A stretch of DNA of 64,000 nucleotides from Porticoccus hydrocarbonoclasticus MCTG13d (GTDB taxonomy: Bacteria > Pseudomonadota > Gammaproteobacteria > Pseudomonadales > Porticoccaceae), in NCBI RefSeq assembly GCF_000744735.1, contig NZ_JQMM01000001.1:868001-932000 (forward strand), written 5' to 3'. Below, piece by piece: positions 45,274 through 56,285 of this stretch (position 1 is its first letter; each line of letters opens with the position of its first letter). The position numbers and the translations under genes were made by a program. Below the pieces are notes generated by a model. That model was not told the origin of the DNA. It worked only from the letters and a program-made list of their open reading frames with translations, and did not search any database.

Positions 45274-45575
45274 TTGCCAGGCGCCCTTTAACCGTTCGCA
45301 CGGGCGGCTGGCTGCCGGTGCTGTGGCTGTTGTTGGTGCTCTCGGCACTGTCGGTGATCTATGTCAGTCACCTGTGTCGCCAGCTCTACAACGAGCTGGC
45401 CAAACTTGAACAGGAAGCCAATGCGCTTCAGGTTGAGTGGGGCCGCTATTTGCTGGAGCAGAGTTCTTGGGCTTCGCTGAGTCGCGTGGAGCAACTGGCC
45501 AAATCGGAATTGCAGATGCGGGTGCCGAAACCCGGTGAAGTTATTGTGGTGCGTGCCGGAGAGAAAGTGGAATGA
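45270..45575 (+). CDS. ftsL: Cell division protein FtsL
   Basis: FtsL is a bitopic divisome protein that forms a coiled coil with FtsB and activates FtsWI. The 101 residues have a short basic cytoplasmic N-terminus, one membrane helix (about 14-32, [19 protein letters not shown]), then a periplasmic coiled coil ([17 protein letters not shown]) and the C-terminal [19 protein letters not shown]. Translation begins at GTG 45270 in overlap with rsmH. Sequence divergence is normal for FtsL; position secures the call. Confidence 0.93.
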   Translation: MIARRPLTVRTGGWLPVLWLLLVLSALSVIYVSHLCRQLYNELAKLEQEANALQVEWGRYLLEQSSWASLSRVEQLAKSELQMRVPKPGEVIVVRAGEKVE

Positions 45576-47314
45576 GTGGCATCAGGCCCAACAAGCTCAC
45601 CATTCAGCGCTGGCGTTACATGCTGGTGGTGATGGTGCTGGCGATTCTGCCGGTGGCAGGTTTCTGGCATATCGCCAGCCTGCAGGTGTTGCCGGACGTC
45701 GATCGCGGTTATGAGTTTTTGCAGATACAGGGGCAGGCGCGCACAGTCCGGACCGAAACGATTCCGGCCTATCGGGGCGTCATTACCGATCGTCGCGGCG
45801 AGCCGCTCGCTGTCAGTACACCGGTTGTAACACTCTGGGCCAATCCAAAGTTGATGGATAACCAGGCGCCCGAGCTCACCGAGCTGGCCAGTTTGCTGTC
45901 TATTACCCGGGAGGAGCTGCAGCAGCGACTGGCTCGTTATGACAACAAAGAGTTTATGTATCTGGCGCGTCAGGTGACACCCGAGCAGGCGGAGCAGGTA
46001 CTCAAACTTGAAATGCCAGGAGTGTTTGGTCAGCCGGAATACAAACGGTTTTATCCTGCCGGAGAAGTTGCAGCCCAGTTGGTGGGCTTTACCAATATCG
46101 ATGATCGTGGTCAGGAGGGTATGGAGCTCGCCTACGACCACCTGTTAACCGGTGTGCCCGGGGCAAAGCAGGTTCTCAAGGATCTCAAGGGTCGGGTAAT
46201 CAAGGATCTGGCGCTGGTGCACAGCGAAAAGCCGGGACAGAATCTGGCCCTCAGTATCGACCTGCGCCTGCAATATGCCGCCTACCGTGAACTCAAGGCG
46301 GCGATGGGTAAATTCAAGGCCGTCTCGGGTTCGGTGGTTATACTGGATGTGCGAACCGGCGAAGTGCTGGCGATGGCCAATCAGCCGTCTTTCAACCCCA
46401 ATGATCGCAGCCAGCTGAGTTCTGATGCGCTGCGCAATCGCGCAGTGACCGATCTGGTAGAACCCGGCTCCACCATGAAGCCGTTCACTGTGCTGGCAGC
46501 ACTGGAAAGCGGCAAGTATTCACCCGAAACCCTGATTGATACCAATCCCGGCTCAATACGGGTCGGCAGAAAGACTTTCTACGATCATCGCAACTATGGG
46601 GTGATTGATCTGACCACGCTGTTGACCAAATCCAGTCAGGTAGGCACCACCAAGCTGGCACTGGATCTTGAGCCGGAGCATATTCGGGAGATGTTCTACC
46701 GGGTGGGGATGGGAAAAAGTCCCGGCACCGGATTCCCCGGAGAGAGCCCTGGCAGCCTGCCTGACTACCGTCGTTGGCCCTCAATCGAGCGGGCCAACTT
46801 CGCTTTTGGCCACGGGTTTTCTGCCACGGCATTACAGCTGGCCCAGGCCTATGCCGTGATCGCCAGCAACGGTCTGAAAAAACCGGTATCGCTGCTCAGT
46901 GTGAATGATGTCCCGGTCGGCGAGCAGGTGGTGGATCCAGAGCTGACTGCCACCATGCGAGAGATGATGACCCATGTCACCCAAACGGGCGGTACAGCCA
47001 CCCGGGCGGCGATCAGTTCATACGATGTGGCAGGAAAAACCGGCACGGTGCACAAGGTGGGCAAATTTGGCTACGAGAAACATCGCTATGTCTCGATGTT
47101 TGCCGGGATGGTGCCTGCTGACAACCCGCGGCTGGTGACCGTAGTGGTGATCAATGATCCGCGGGGTGACGATTATTTTGGCGGGGCAGTGGCTGCGCCA
47201 GTATTTTCCGAAGTGACTGCCGATGCCCTGAGAATGCTGAAAATTCCGCCATCGTTGGAAAGTGTCCAGCAGGAAGTGGTGTTGAACAATCGTCAGCCCG
47301 GAGATGCCACGTGA
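45572..47314 (+). CDS. ftsI: Septal peptidoglycan transpeptidase FtsI (PBP3)
   Basis: FtsI is the class B penicillin-binding protein that cross-links septal peptidoglycan with FtsW. The 580 residues have an N-terminal membrane anchor (about 14-33), a pedestal domain starting near AYRGVITDRRGEPLAVSTP, and a transpeptidase domain with the catalytic Ser in EPGSTMKPF, the SxN-type motif in LTKSSQVGTT (SSQ rather than SSN) and KTG in VAGKTGTVHKVG. Both flanks overlap ftsL and murE by 4 nt. Confidence 0.97.
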   Translation: MSGIRPNKLTIQRWRYMLVVMVLAILPVAGFWHIASLQVLPDVDRGYEFLQIQGQARTVRTETIPAYRGVITDRRGEPLAVSTPVVTLWANPKLMDNQAPELTELASLLSITREELQQRLARYDNKEFMYLARQVTPEQAEQVLKLEMPGVFGQPEYKRFYPAGEVAAQLVGFTNIDDRGQEGMELAYDHLLTGVPGAKQVLKDLKGRVIKDLALVHSEKPGQNLALSIDLRLQYAAYRELKAAMGKFKAVSGSVVILDVRTGEVLAMANQPSFNPNDRSQLSSDALRNRAVTDLVEPGSTMKPFTVLAALESGKYSPETLIDTNPGSIRVGRKTFYDHRNYGVIDLTTLLTKSSQVGTTKLALDLEPEHIREMFYRVGMGKSPGTGFPGESPGSLPDYRRWPSIERANFAFGHGFSATALQLAQAYAVIASNGLKKPVSLLSVNDVPVGEQVVDPELTATMREMMTHVTQTGGTATRAAISSYDVAGKTGTVHKVGKFGYEKHRYVSMFAGMVPADNPRLVTVVVINDPRGDDYFGGAVAAPVFSEVTADALRMLKIPPSLESVQQEVVLNNRQPGDAT

Positions 47315-48816
47315 TGACATCATCCGCGAACACGCCGCTGCCAACACTGGCAACCCTGTTGCCGGGGATGTCTCTGCCTGCCGCATTGGCCGGCATATCT
47401 GTTAAAGGGTTGTGTCTCGACAGTCGCCTGATCGAACCGGGCCAACTATTTATCGCGATTCCCGGTACCAGAGCCGATGGCCGCGACTACCTGCCCCAAG
47501 TACTGGCAGCCGACGCTGTCGCAGCACTGGCCGAGGCGGATGGGCTCGATTGCCGGGACCCGCGAGTGATCCCGGTCGAGGGCCTGAATCGTCAGCTGAG
47601 CGAGCTGGCGGGACGTTTTTATGGCGATCCCTCGGCGTCACTGTTACTGACCGGCATCACTGGCACCAATGGTAAAACTACCTGCAGTCTGTTGTTGGCG
47701 CAGTTATTCAGTCTGGCGGGTTATCCGGCCGGAGTAATCGGTACGCTGGGTTGTGGCGTGGCGCGCGACGGTCAGGTGGCACTCACTGAAACCGGTATGA
47801 CCACACCGGATGCCATCACGCTACAGGCGCTGTTGGCGGATTTTGTCAATGCGTCGGTAGATCGTGTGGCGATGGAGGTGTCCTCCCACAGTCTCGATCA
47901 ATGCCGGGTGTCGGCCCTGGAGTTTGATACTGCGGTATTCACCAATCTGAGTCGCGATCATCTGGATTATCACGATGATCTGGCGAGTTACGCTCATGCC
48001 AAATCGCGGCTGTTCACCCTGCCGGGATTGTCCCACGCAGTGATCAACATTGATGACCCGGTGGGTGCAGAAATGACCTTGCAGTTGCCCGCATCCGTCG
48101 CTTTGTATACCTACTCACTGTGCAATCCTGCCGCTGCTGTGTATGCCTCGGACATCACCTTTTCCGCCAGTGGCCTGCAGGCCAATGTAATAACGCCCTG
48201 GGGGGAGGGCTTGCTCGTCAGTCCTCTGCTGGGCCGTTTTAATTTACAAAATCTGCTGGCGGTATTGGCCGCTGCCTGCATTCAGGGTCTGCCCCTGGAG
48301 CAGGTGTTGAGCGTGTTGCCGGGGTTGCAGTCAGTGACAGGTCGTATGGAGAAAATCACCAAAGGCGTCGGGCCGATGGTGATAGTGGATTATGCCCACA
48401 CGCCAGCTGCCCTGGAGCAGGTGTTGCTCACCTTGCGCGAGCATTGCAAAGGCCAGTTGTGGTGCGTATTTGGTTGCGGCGGTGATCGTGATCGGGGCAA
48501 ACGTGGGCAAATGGGTGCAATCGCCAGCCAGCTGGCTGATCGAACCATAGTGACCAGCGACAACCCGCGCAGTGAAAAGCCCGACGAGATCATTGCCGAT
48601 ATTGTTCGGGGCGTCGCAGCAGGTGCTGTCGTGGACGCCATTGCCGATCGCGCTCTGGCCATTCAGAGCGCGGTTTGGGAAGCGGCCGATGCCGATGTCG
48701 TGCTGATTGCTGGCAAGGGGCACGAACACTACCAGTTGATCGGTGCCGAACGGTTGCCGTTCAGCGATCAGGCACAGGCCAGGCTGGCGCTGAAGCAGCG
48801 AGGGGGGTGTCGATGA
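47311..48816 (+). CDS. murE: UDP-MurNAc-tripeptide synthetase MurE (meso-Dap adding)
   Basis: MurE adds the third peptide residue. The 501 residues have the N-terminal UDP-binding domain, ATP loop GITGTNGKTTCSLLLAQ near 115-130, and central VAMEVSSHSLDQ. The DNPR motif (TSDNPRSEKPDEI, near residue 415) is the hallmark of meso-diaminopimelate rather than lysine specificity. RMEKI and GKGHEHYQ are also typical. It overlaps ftsI and murF by 4 nt. Confidence 0.96.
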   Translation: MMTSSANTPLPTLATLLPGMSLPAALAGISVKGLCLDSRLIEPGQLFIAIPGTRADGRDYLPQVLAADAVAALAEADGLDCRDPRVIPVEGLNRQLSELAGRFYGDPSASLLLTGITGTNGKTTCSLLLAQLFSLAGYPAGVIGTLGCGVARDGQVALTETGMTTPDAITLQALLADFVNASVDRVAMEVSSHSLDQCRVSALEFDTAVFTNLSRDHLDYHDDLASYAHAKSRLFTLPGLSHAVINIDDPVGAEMTLQLPASVALYTYSLCNPAAAVYASDITFSASGLQANVITPWGEGLLVSPLLGRFNLQNLLAVLAAACIQGLPLEQVLSVLPGLQSVTGRMEKITKGVGPMVIVDYAHTPAALEQVLLTLREHCKGQLWCVFGCGGDRDRGKRGQMGAIASQLADRTIVTSDNPRSEKPDEIIADIVRGVAAGAVVDAIADRALAIQSAVWEAADADVVLIAGKGHEHYQLIGAERLPFSDQAQARLALKQRGGCR

Positions 48817-50171
48817 TTCAGCCGATGACCCTGACGATGGCAGCGCAAACGTTTGGCGGCACACTCATGTATCCCGATTGTGAATTTAGCGCGGTCAGTA
48901 CGGACAGCCGTCATATCCGTGAGGGCGATGTGTTTGTCGCCTTGCGCGGTGAGCGCTTCGATGCCCACAATTTTCTGCCTGATGTGGCCACCCGAGCCTC
49001 CGGAATGGTCGTGGAATACGCCGACAGGGACATCAATCTACCCCAGTGGGTCGTGCCGGATACGACGGTGGCGCTTGGCCAGCTCGCATTGTTGAACCGC
49101 CGACGCTTCCACGGGCCGGTGGTGGCGATTACAGGCAGTAGCGGCAAAACCACCGTCAAGGAGATGGTGGCCGCTATTCTCGGCGAATGTGGCTCCGTGC
49201 TGGCCACAAAAGGCAATCTGAATAACCAGATTGGTGTGCCGCTGACTCTGCTCAGTCTCACAGCCAAACACCGTTTTGCCGTGATCGAAATGGGTGCCAG
49301 CGGGCCGTCGGAAATCAGCTACTTATGCAGTCTGGCGAAGCCGGATGTGGTGCTGGTGAATAATGTACTGCCCGCACATGTGTCAGGTTTTGGCAGTCTG
49401 GAGAGGATTGCCAGCGCGAAGGGAGAAATATACAGCGGCGTCTGCTCTGAAGGCACCGCCGTGATCAATCTCGATGAAAGCTGGGCGCCCCAATGGCGTG
49501 CGGCCACTCTGGCCAGGGTAGTCAGCTACTCCCTCGTCAACGAATCCGCAGATTTTCGTGCCAAAACCATGGTGTCAGACCCGCAGGGCTGTTACTCGTT
49601 TGTGCTGGTGACCCCCGTCGGCGAAGCCGCGGTACAGCTTGCGGTCAGCGGTCGCCACAACGTTGCCAACGCGCTGGCCGCGGCGGCCTGTGCCCATGCA
49701 GCGGGTGCCGACCTAGGCGCAGTTGCCGCCGGCCTGAACAAAGTCCGGGCAGTGCCGGGTCGTCTGCACAGGCAGGTGTTGGCCTCTGGCGGCACGCTGA
49801 TTGATGACAGCTACAACGCTAACCCCGGTTCCGTAAAAGCCGCAGTGGATACCCTGATGACTATCCGCGGAAAACAGATTCTGGTGTTGGGCGACATGGG
49901 TGAGCTGGGCGACAACGAAGCTGCACTGCATGGTGAAGTGGGGCGTTATGCCGCTGACAGGGGTGTCTGTCACCTGCTCGCAGTCGGGCCTTTGTCGATC
50001 AATACGGTTCGCGAGTTTGGTGAAGGGGCCGAACATCTAGACAGCAAGGAACAGCTGCTGGAAAGATTAAAGAGCCTGCTGGATAAAGATGCCGTGGTGT
50101 TGGTGAAGGGATCGCGTTTCATGGCCATGGACACTGTGGTGAAGATGATAACGGAACTGGGGGAACACTAG
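48813..50171 (+). CDS. murF: UDP-MurNAc-tripeptide:D-Ala-D-Ala ligase MurF
   Basis: MurF adds the D-Ala-D-Ala dipeptide to complete the pentapeptide. From ATG 48813, in ATGA overlap with murE, the protein has 452 residues. It shows [23 protein letters not shown] (near 30-52), ATP loop [16 protein letters not shown] near 107-122, [14 protein letters not shown] and [13 protein letters not shown]. The longer open frame from 48675 lies inside murE. mraY follows after 2 nt. Confidence 0.96.
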   Translation: MIQPMTLTMAAQTFGGTLMYPDCEFSAVSTDSRHIREGDVFVALRGERFDAHNFLPDVATRASGMVVEYADRDINLPQWVVPDTTVALGQLALLNRRRFHGPVVAITGSSGKTTVKEMVAAILGECGSVLATKGNLNNQIGVPLTLLSLTAKHRFAVIEMGASGPSEISYLCSLAKPDVVLVNNVLPAHVSGFGSLERIASAKGEIYSGVCSEGTAVINLDESWAPQWRAATLARVVSYSLVNESADFRAKTMVSDPQGCYSFVLVTPVGEAAVQLAVSGRHNVANALAAAACAHAAGADLGAVAAGLNKVRAVPGRLHRQVLASGGTLIDDSYNANPGSVKAAVDTLMTIRGKQILVLGDMGELGDNEAALHGEVGRYAADRGVCHLLAVGPLSINTVREFGEGAEHLDSKEQLLERLKSLLDKDAVVLVKGSRFMAMDTVVKMITELGEH

Positions 50172-50173
50172 CC

Positions 50174-51256
50174 ATGTTGCTTTTACTGGCAGACTACCTG
50201 ACACAGTACTTCACCGTTTTCGGCGTGGTGAAGTACCTGACATTTCGCGGCATTCTCGGTGCGCTCACCGCGTTGGGACTGTCATTGGTGCTGGGTCCGA
50301 TGATGATCCGCCGGCTCAACCATCTGCAGATTGGGCAGTCGGTGCGCAACGATGGCCCACAGAGCCACCTCAGTAAATCCGGCACACCGACCATGGGTGG
50401 CGCACTGATTATTCTATCCATTTTTATCAGTGCGCTGCTCTGGTCCGATCTCACTAACCGTTATGTCTGGGTGGTTCTGGCGGTGATGCTGGCCTTCGGC
50501 GCCGTTGGCTGGGTGGATGATTATCGAAAAGTGGTGGAAAAAAATTCCCGTGGCCTGCCGGCCCGGTGGAAATATTTCTGGCAGTCGGTTGCGGGATTTG
50601 GGGCTGCCTTTTTTCTTTATTACACCGGTAGTACCGGTGCGGAGAACGAACTGATCGTACCGTTCTTCAAGGAGGTGGCGCTGCCACTGGGCCTGTTCTA
50701 TGTGCTGCTGGCGTATTTCGTGATCGTGGGTAGCAGCAACGCTGTCAACCTGACCGATGGCCTGGATGGGTTGGCGATCATGCCCAGTGTCGTCATCGGT
50801 GGTGCACTGGGGGTGATCGCCTACGCCGTGGGCAATGCCCAGTTTGCCAGTTATCTGCACATTCCCTATGTGGTGGGCGCGGGCGAACTGGTGGTGTTCT
50901 GCGCAGCACTGGGTGGTGCCGGTCTCGGTTTTCTCTGGTTCAACACTTACCCGGCCCAGGTATTCATGGGGGATGTGGGTGCGCTGGCGCTGGGGGCGGC
51001 ACTGGGTACCATCGCAGTGATCGTGCGCCACGAAATTGTGTTTTTCATTATGGCGGGTGTGTTCGTACTGGAAACCGTCTCGGTGATCATGCAGGTGGCC
51101 TCCTTCAAATTGACCGGACGGCGGATTTTTCGCATGGCGCCGATCCATCACCATTTTGAACTGAAAGGTTGGCCGGAGCCGCGCGTGATTGTGCGTTTCT
51201 GGATTATTACGCTGGTGCTGGTGCTGTTTGGCCTGGCTACCCTGAAGCTGCGTTAA
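50174..51256 (+). CDS. mraY: Phospho-MurNAc-pentapeptide transferase MraY
   Basis: MraY transfers phospho-MurNAc-pentapeptide to undecaprenyl phosphate, making lipid I in the inner membrane. The 360 residues have about ten membrane segments. Catalytic motifs are visible: [41 protein letters not shown], the Mg-binding [11 protein letters not shown] and [15 protein letters not shown]. It sits between murF (2 nt) and murD (15-21 nt). Confidence 0.98.
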   Translation: MLLLLADYLTQYFTVFGVVKYLTFRGILGALTALGLSLVLGPMMIRRLNHLQIGQSVRNDGPQSHLSKSGTPTMGGALIILSIFISALLWSDLTNRYVWVVLAVMLAFGAVGWVDDYRKVVEKNSRGLPARWKYFWQSVAGFGAAFFLYYTGSTGAENELIVPFFKEVALPLGLFYVLLAYFVIVGSSNAVNLTDGLDGLAIMPSVVIGGALGVIAYAVGNAQFASYLHIPYVVGAGELVVFCAALGGAGLGFLWFNTYPAQVFMGDVGALALGAALGTIAVIVRHEIVFFIMAGVFVLETVSVIMQVASFKLTGRRIFRMAPIHHHFELKGWPEPRVIVRFWIITLVLVLFGLATLKLR

Positions 51257-51277
51257 GGGAAGGATACGGGAGTGGCA

Positions 51278-52621
51278 ATGACGCAATTAATCGCTAGTAG
51301 CAAACTGAAGGTGGTCGCCGGTCTCGGCGTCACCGGTTTGTCCGTGGCGCGTCATTTAAACGAGATGGGTGAGCGGTTTGTGGTGCTCGACAGTCGCACC
51401 AACCCACCCTGCCTGGCACAGCTACAAAGCGAACTGCCCGAGGTGTCGCTGGTCCTGGGCGAGTTAAACGACGACGCCTTTCTGGGTGCCGATGAAGTCA
51501 TTCTCAGCCCCGGGTTATCGCGCCAGCATCCGGCGGTAAAAACAGCCGTTGAGGCCGGGATTCCGGTGATTGGCGACATTGAGCTGTTTGCCCGGTGCAC
51601 GAGTGCGCCGATCGTCGCCATCACGGGTTCCAACGGCAAAAGTACCGTCACCACTCTGGTGGGGGAGATGTTTGCGGAAGCCGGCATCGACGCCGCCGTG
51701 GGCGGTAATCTAGGCGTGCCCGTGCTCGATCTGCTGGCGCCCAACGTCGCTTATTACGTACTGGAGCTGTCCAGTTTTCAGCTGGAGTCTGTGCTGGCAC
51801 TGAATGCCGAAGTCGCCACTGTGCTGAACATCAGTCTCGACCACATGGATCGCTATCAAAGTTTGTTGGACTACCATCAGGCCAAGCACCGGATTTTTAT
51901 CGGGGCTCGCCAGGTGGTGACCAATCGCGACGATCGGCTCAGTGCGGCTCTGGTGGGCGATACCGTCAAACAGTGGAGTTTCGGGCTCGATCAGCCCGAT
52001 TTCAAAGGCTTTGGCCTGCGTCAGCACCAGGGCGAGCCTTGGTTGTACTACCAGTTTGAACCGCTGATGGCGGAGCGGGAACTGGGTATGACGGGGCGAC
52101 ACAATACCGCCAACGCACTGGCGGCCCTGGCACTGGGGACGGCAGCCGGTTTGCCAATGGACCCAATGCTGGCCGTGTTGCGGCGTTTTGAAGGCCTGCC
52201 TCACCGCTGTCAGCGGGTGGCGACGCGTAACGGTGTCACCTACATCAACGACTCCAAGGCCACTAATGTCGGAGCCACCCTGGCGGCAATCGCCGGCCTC
52301 CGCGGTGCTGACAATCTGGTGCTGATCGCCGGTGGGCAGGGCAAGGGGCAGGATTTCGCCCCGCTGGCCAGCGCCCTGCAGGGTGCGGTCAGGCAACTGA
52401 TTCTAATGGGTGAGGACGCAGCGGTGATTGGTGATGCAGTGGCTGGGACCGTTCCCGTTCTATTTGCCACTGGTCTCGATGCGGCAGTCAAGGTCGCCGC
52501 ACAGGTTGCCAAATCCGGAGACATCGTGTTGTTGTCACCGGCCTGTGCCAGTTTTGATATGTTCCAGGGGTTTGCTGACCGCGGTGAACAATTTGTCCGG
52601 GCGGCGGAGGCATTGCAATGA
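51278..52621 (+). CDS. murD: UDP-MurNAc-L-Ala:D-Glu ligase MurD
   Basis: MurD adds D-glutamate to UDP-MurNAc-L-Ala. The 447 residues show KVVAGLGVTGLSVARHL near the N-terminus, LSPGLSRQHP, ATP loop AITGSNGKSTVTTL, LELSSFQLE and LDHMDRY; the C-terminal domain has YINDSKATNVGAT and LLSPACASFDMF. ATG 51278 (GGGAG 5 nt upstream) and GTG 51272 (AAGGA 7 nt upstream) are both possible starts. The stop overlaps ftsW by 4 nt. Confidence 0.96.
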   Translation: MTQLIASSKLKVVAGLGVTGLSVARHLNEMGERFVVLDSRTNPPCLAQLQSELPEVSLVLGELNDDAFLGADEVILSPGLSRQHPAVKTAVEAGIPVIGDIELFARCTSAPIVAITGSNGKSTVTTLVGEMFAEAGIDAAVGGNLGVPVLDLLAPNVAYYVLELSSFQLESVLALNAEVATVLNISLDHMDRYQSLLDYHQAKHRIFIGARQVVTNRDDRLSAALVGDTVKQWSFGLDQPDFKGFGLRQHQGEPWLYYQFEPLMAERELGMTGRHNTANALAALALGTAAGLPMDPMLAVLRRFEGLPHRCQRVATRNGVTYINDSKATNVGATLAAIAGLRGADNLVLIAGGQGKGQDFAPLASALQGAVRQLILMGEDAAVIGDAVAGTVPVLFATGLDAAVKVAAQVAKSGDIVLLSPACASFDMFQGFADRGEQFVRAAEALQ

Positions 52622-53802
52622 ACCTTGCTGCTGTCTACTGGCCGCGCATCACCCTGTTCCTGCGGGAGCTCGATCAGTGGTTGTTGTTGTCGACAATCGC
52701 TATTGCCACCATCGGATTGGTGATGATCAGTTCGGCCTCCATCAGTTTTGCCGAACACAACCTCGGCGATGGTTTCTATTTTCTCAAGCGCCAGATGTTG
52801 TACATGACTCTGGGGCTGGTAGTAGCTGCGCTGTTTCTCTACATGCCATCGCGATTTTGGTATCACAACGCGGTACCTCTGCTGGTGGTCACCATTATTT
52901 TACTGGTGGCGGTGCTGATTCCCGGAATCGGTCGCCGCGTCAATGGTGCCCAGCGCTGGATCCCCCTGGGGCCACTCAATCTGCAGGTGTCCGAAGTGGC
53001 CAAGTTCATGATGATTCTGTTCATGGCCAGCTATCTGGAACGTTATCAACGGGAGCTGCGTGAGTACTGGAAAAGCATGATCAGGCCGGTACTGCTATTG
53101 ATAGGTGTCGCTGGTCTGTTACTGCTGGAGCCGGATTTTGGCTCAATGGTTGTGGTGTGCGGCACGGTGCTGGCCATGCTGTTCATCGGCGGTGCAAAGC
53201 TTTGGTTGTTCAGCGGGCTGTTGCTCGCCGGTATCGGTGGTATTGCCTCAATGGCGTTGATCTCCCCCTACCGTCTTGAGCGTCTGGTTACGTTCCTCGA
53301 TCCCTGGGCGCATCAATACGACAGCGGTTATCAGTTAACCCAGTCGCTGATCGCTTTTGGTCGCGGCGAGTGGTTCGGGGTTGGTCTGGGCAACAGCATC
53401 CAGAAATTGTTTTTTCTGCCCGAGGCCCACACGGATTTCGTGTTCTCGATCTATGCCGAGGAGTTTGGCCTGATCGGGGTTGCGGTTGTGCTCGGGCTCT
53501 ACAGTCTGCTGGTGTCGCGAATTGTGCATGTGGCGAGAAAGGCAGTTCGGCAGGAAGACTGGTTTGCCGCCTACAGCTGTTTCGGTATCGCAATTGTGCT
53601 GGCGGGCCAGGCGTTTATCAATATCGGTGTCACCTCCGGGCTGTTGCCCACCAAAGGGCTGACACTGCCCTTCATCAGTTACGGCGGCAGCAGCTTGCTG
53701 GTGTGTAGTGCCATGGTGGCACTGGTGCTGAGAATCAGCCGGGAGATGGATGATGTACAGGCCGTTGCAAAACAGGTGAGACGTGACAGAGCGGAGTTGT
53801 AA
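52618..53802 (+). CDS. ftsW: Septal peptidoglycan polymerase FtsW
   Basis: FtsW is the SEDS-family glycosyltransferase that polymerises lipid II at the septum with FtsI. The 394 residues contain about ten membrane segments. Visible SEDS motifs are GRRVNGAQRWIPLGPLNLQ near residue 105, EPDFGSMVV (with the catalytic Asp in the large loop expected farther on), SYRLERLVTFLDPW-like SPYRLERLVTFLDPW, LPEAHTDFVFSIYAEEFG and LTLPFISYGGSSLLV. It overlaps murD by 4 nt and murG by 20 nt. Confidence 0.96.
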   Translation: MNLAAVYWPRITLFLRELDQWLLLSTIAIATIGLVMISSASISFAEHNLGDGFYFLKRQMLYMTLGLVVAALFLYMPSRFWYHNAVPLLVVTIILLVAVLIPGIGRRVNGAQRWIPLGPLNLQVSEVAKFMMILFMASYLERYQRELREYWKSMIRPVLLLIGVAGLLLLEPDFGSMVVVCGTVLAMLFIGGAKLWLFSGLLLAGIGGIASMALISPYRLERLVTFLDPWAHQYDSGYQLTQSLIAFGRGEWFGVGLGNSIQKLFFLPEAHTDFVFSIYAEEFGLIGVAVVLGLYSLLVSRIVHVARKAVRQEDWFAAYSCFGIAIVLAGQAFINIGVTSGLLPTKGLTLPFISYGGSSLLVCSAMVALVLRISREMDDVQAVAKQVRRDRAEL

Positions 53803-54868
53803 CAAGGTGATGGTCATGGCTGGCGGCACTGGTGGGCACGTGTTCCCCGCTCTGGCGGTGGCGCATGTCCTGCGTGCGCGAGATATTGCGGTGTGCTGGC
53901 TCGGCACCCGGCGCGGTATCGAGGCCGAACTGGTGCCGGTCAATCGTTTCCCGATCCGTTATATCGAGGTGGCGGGGTTACGCGGTAAGGGGTGGCACAA
54001 GCTGATCAGTGCACCCTGGCAGTTGTTGCGGGCACTTTCTCAGGCCATCGCCGTATTGCGCAGCGAGCGGCCGGATGTGGTGCTTGGCTTTGGCGGGTTT
54101 GCCTCTGGCCCCGGTGGCCTGGCGGCCAAATTACTGGGTATTCCGCTGGTTATTCACGAGCAGAATGCTGTGGCCGGGACCACCAACCGTTTGCTGGCGA
54201 AGGTAGCCAACCGGGTGCTGTCGGCGTTCCCCGATGCCCTGCCTGACGCGGTGTGGACCGGCAATCCGGTGCGGTCCGAGATTGCCGCGCTCGGCGCTCC
54301 ACAGCAACGAATTGCCCTGTCAGACAGGCCCCGCCATCTTCTGGTGCTGGGCGGTAGTCTCGGTGCGCTGGCCATCAATCAGATTCTGCCGGCGGCGTTG
54401 GTTCTGCTACCTGAAGCCCAGCGGCCTGTCGTCCGTCACCAGTGTGGCAGGGACCATGTGGATGCCACTGCTGCGGCCTATGAGCAACAGGGTGTGAATG
54501 CCGAGATCGAGCCGTTTATCAAGGATATGGCCGAGGCCTATGGCTGGGCGGACATGGTGGTTTGCAGGGCAGGTGCCCTGACCGTCTCCGAGCTGGCGTC
54601 GGCGGGCATCGGTGCCATTCTCATTCCGTACCCCCACGCCATTGACGACCACCAGACCGGCAACGGCCAGTGGCTGGTGGCCGAGGGCGCGGCCGACATG
54701 ATCCAGCAACAGGACCTGACCGCTGAAAAACTGGCGTCATTGCTGACGGACTGGCTGGCGGATGCCGGCCAGTTGCAACAGCGCGCGCTGAATGCGCGAA
54801 AACTGGCCAGACCCGATGTGGCAGAGACCATGGCCGAAATTTGCGAGGAGGTTTGCCGTGGACGCTAA
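53783..54868 (+). CDS. murG: Lipid II synthase MurG (GlcNAc transferase)
   Basis: MurG is a membrane-associated GT28 glycosyltransferase that adds GlcNAc to lipid I. The 361 residues show [74 protein letters not shown] and [15 protein letters not shown] plus [16 protein letters not shown] 53783 has AGG upstream and overlaps ftsW by 20 nt; ATG 53810 is an alternative. It overlaps murC by 11 nt. Confidence 0.96.
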   Translation: MTERSCNKVMVMAGGTGGHVFPALAVAHVLRARDIAVCWLGTRRGIEAELVPVNRFPIRYIEVAGLRGKGWHKLISAPWQLLRALSQAIAVLRSERPDVVLGFGGFASGPGGLAAKLLGIPLVIHEQNAVAGTTNRLLAKVANRVLSAFPDALPDAVWTGNPVRSEIAALGAPQQRIALSDRPRHLLVLGGSLGALAINQILPAALVLLPEAQRPVVRHQCGRDHVDATAAAYEQQGVNAEIEPFIKDMAEAYGWADMVVCRAGALTVSELASAGIGAILIPYPHAIDDHQTGNGQWLVAEGAADMIQQQDLTAEKLASLLTDWLADAGQLQQRALNARKLARPDVAETMAEICEEVCRGR

Positions 54869-56282
54869 AGGCTTTCATCCCGTACCGGAAATGCGCCGTA
54901 TCCGCCGTATCCACTTTATTGGTATTGGTGGCAGCGGCATGTGTGGCATCGCCGAAGTATTGCTGAATCAGGGGTACCTGATTTCCGGCTCCGATCTGGC
55001 GGACAACAGCAATATTGTCAGACTGCGTCAACTCGGTGTCCAGATTACCCTGGGGCATGCGGCCGAGCATATTGCGGATGCGGATGTGGTGGTGCAGTCC
55101 TCCGCGGTGGATGAAGGCAACCCCGAGATTGTCGGTGCGCGGGAACGGCGCATTCCGGTTGTTCGACGCGCGGAAATGCTGGCGGAACTGATGCGCTATC
55201 GACACGGCATTGCGGTGGCGGGTACGCACGGTAAAACCACTACCACCAGTTTGCTGGCATCGGTACTGGCCGCCAGTGGCAAGGACCCGACTTTCGTCAT
55301 CGGCGGGTTGGTGAAGAGCGCGGGAACCAACGCTCGATTGGGGGAGAGCCGCTATCTGGTGGCCGAAGCGGATGAGAGCGATGCCTCTTTTCTTCACCTG
55401 CAACCGATGGTGGCCATCGTGACCAATATTGATGCCGACCACATGGAAACCTACGGGTTTGATTTCAACCGGCTCAAGCAGACGTTTGTCGAGTTTTTGC
55501 ACAACCTGCCGTTTTACGGGTTGGCGGTGCTGTGTATCGATGAGCCGGTGATCCGAGAAATTCTGCCGCTGGTGTCGCGCCCGGTGCTGACCTACGGCTT
55601 TGCCGAGGATGCTGATTTCCGCATTGACCAGGTCAGTATTCAACAGAACAACAGCCATTTCGTGATCTATCGGCCCGACCATGCCGAGCCCTTGCCCATC
55701 TCCCTGAATATTCCCGGGGAACACAATGTGTTGAACGCAGCGGCAGTGGTGGCTGTCGCCACCGATGAAGGTGTCGACGACCAGGCCATCCAGAGTGGGC
55801 TTGCCAATTTCCAGGGGGTGGGTCGACGTTTTGAAATTTACGGCGAATACCCCGTGAGCGGTGGCACAGCCATGCTGGTGGATGACTACGGACATCACCC
55901 GAAAGAAGTGGCCGTGACGATCAAAGCCGTGCGTGAAGGTTGGCCCGAGCGGCGTCTGGTCATGGTTTTCCAGCCACACCGCTACACCCGAACCCGCGAC
56001 CTCTACGAAGACTTTGTACAGGTGCTCTCCGGTTGCGATGTGCTGATCCTGCTGGAGGTTTATCCCGCCGGTGAAGAGGAGATCCCCGGTGCGGACAGCC
56101 GCGCCCTGTGTCGCAGTATTCGTCAGCGCGGGCTAGTGGAACCGATCTATGTGAAAGACATTGAAACTGTCGGTGATGTGCTGAAAGACCTGCTCCGCGA
56201 CGGTGATCTGGTGATGACCCAGGGGGCGGGCAGTGTGGGCAAGTTGGTGAAGCTGCTCGATGATCGACAATTGGTCCAGTGA
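54858..56282 (+). CDS. murC: UDP-MurNAc:L-alanine ligase MurC
   Basis: MurC adds the first peptide residue, L-Ala. The 474 residues from GTG 54858 (GAGGAGG 7 nt upstream, inside murG) begin near [14 protein letters not shown]. Motifs are [42 protein letters not shown] (ATP loop), [25 protein letters not shown] and [16 protein letters not shown] with FQPHRYTRT. The longer frame from 54792 lies inside murG and lacks a site. ddlB follows 3 nt later. Confidence 0.96.
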   Translation: MDAKGFHPVPEMRRIRRIHFIGIGGSGMCGIAEVLLNQGYLISGSDLADNSNIVRLRQLGVQITLGHAAEHIADADVVVQSSAVDEGNPEIVGARERRIPVVRRAEMLAELMRYRHGIAVAGTHGKTTTTSLLASVLAASGKDPTFVIGGLVKSAGTNARLGESRYLVAEADESDASFLHLQPMVAIVTNIDADHMETYGFDFNRLKQTFVEFLHNLPFYGLAVLCIDEPVIREILPLVSRPVLTYGFAEDADFRIDQVSIQQNNSHFVIYRPDHAEPLPISLNIPGEHNVLNAAAVVAVATDEGVDDQAIQSGLANFQGVGRRFEIYGEYPVSGGTAMLVDDYGHHPKEVAVTIKAVREGWPERRLVMVFQPHRYTRTRDLYEDFVQVLSGCDVLILLEVYPAGEEEIPGADSRALCRSIRQRGLVEPIYVKDIETVGDVLKDLLRDGDLVMTQGAGSVGKLVKLLDDRQLVQ

Positions 56283-56285
56283 AAC

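Noticed and set aside
54621-55979. 452-codon minus-strand open frame over murG/murC
   Set aside because: Long, but antisense to intact MurC with all motifs; composition is His/Gly/Gln-rich as in other shadow frames here.
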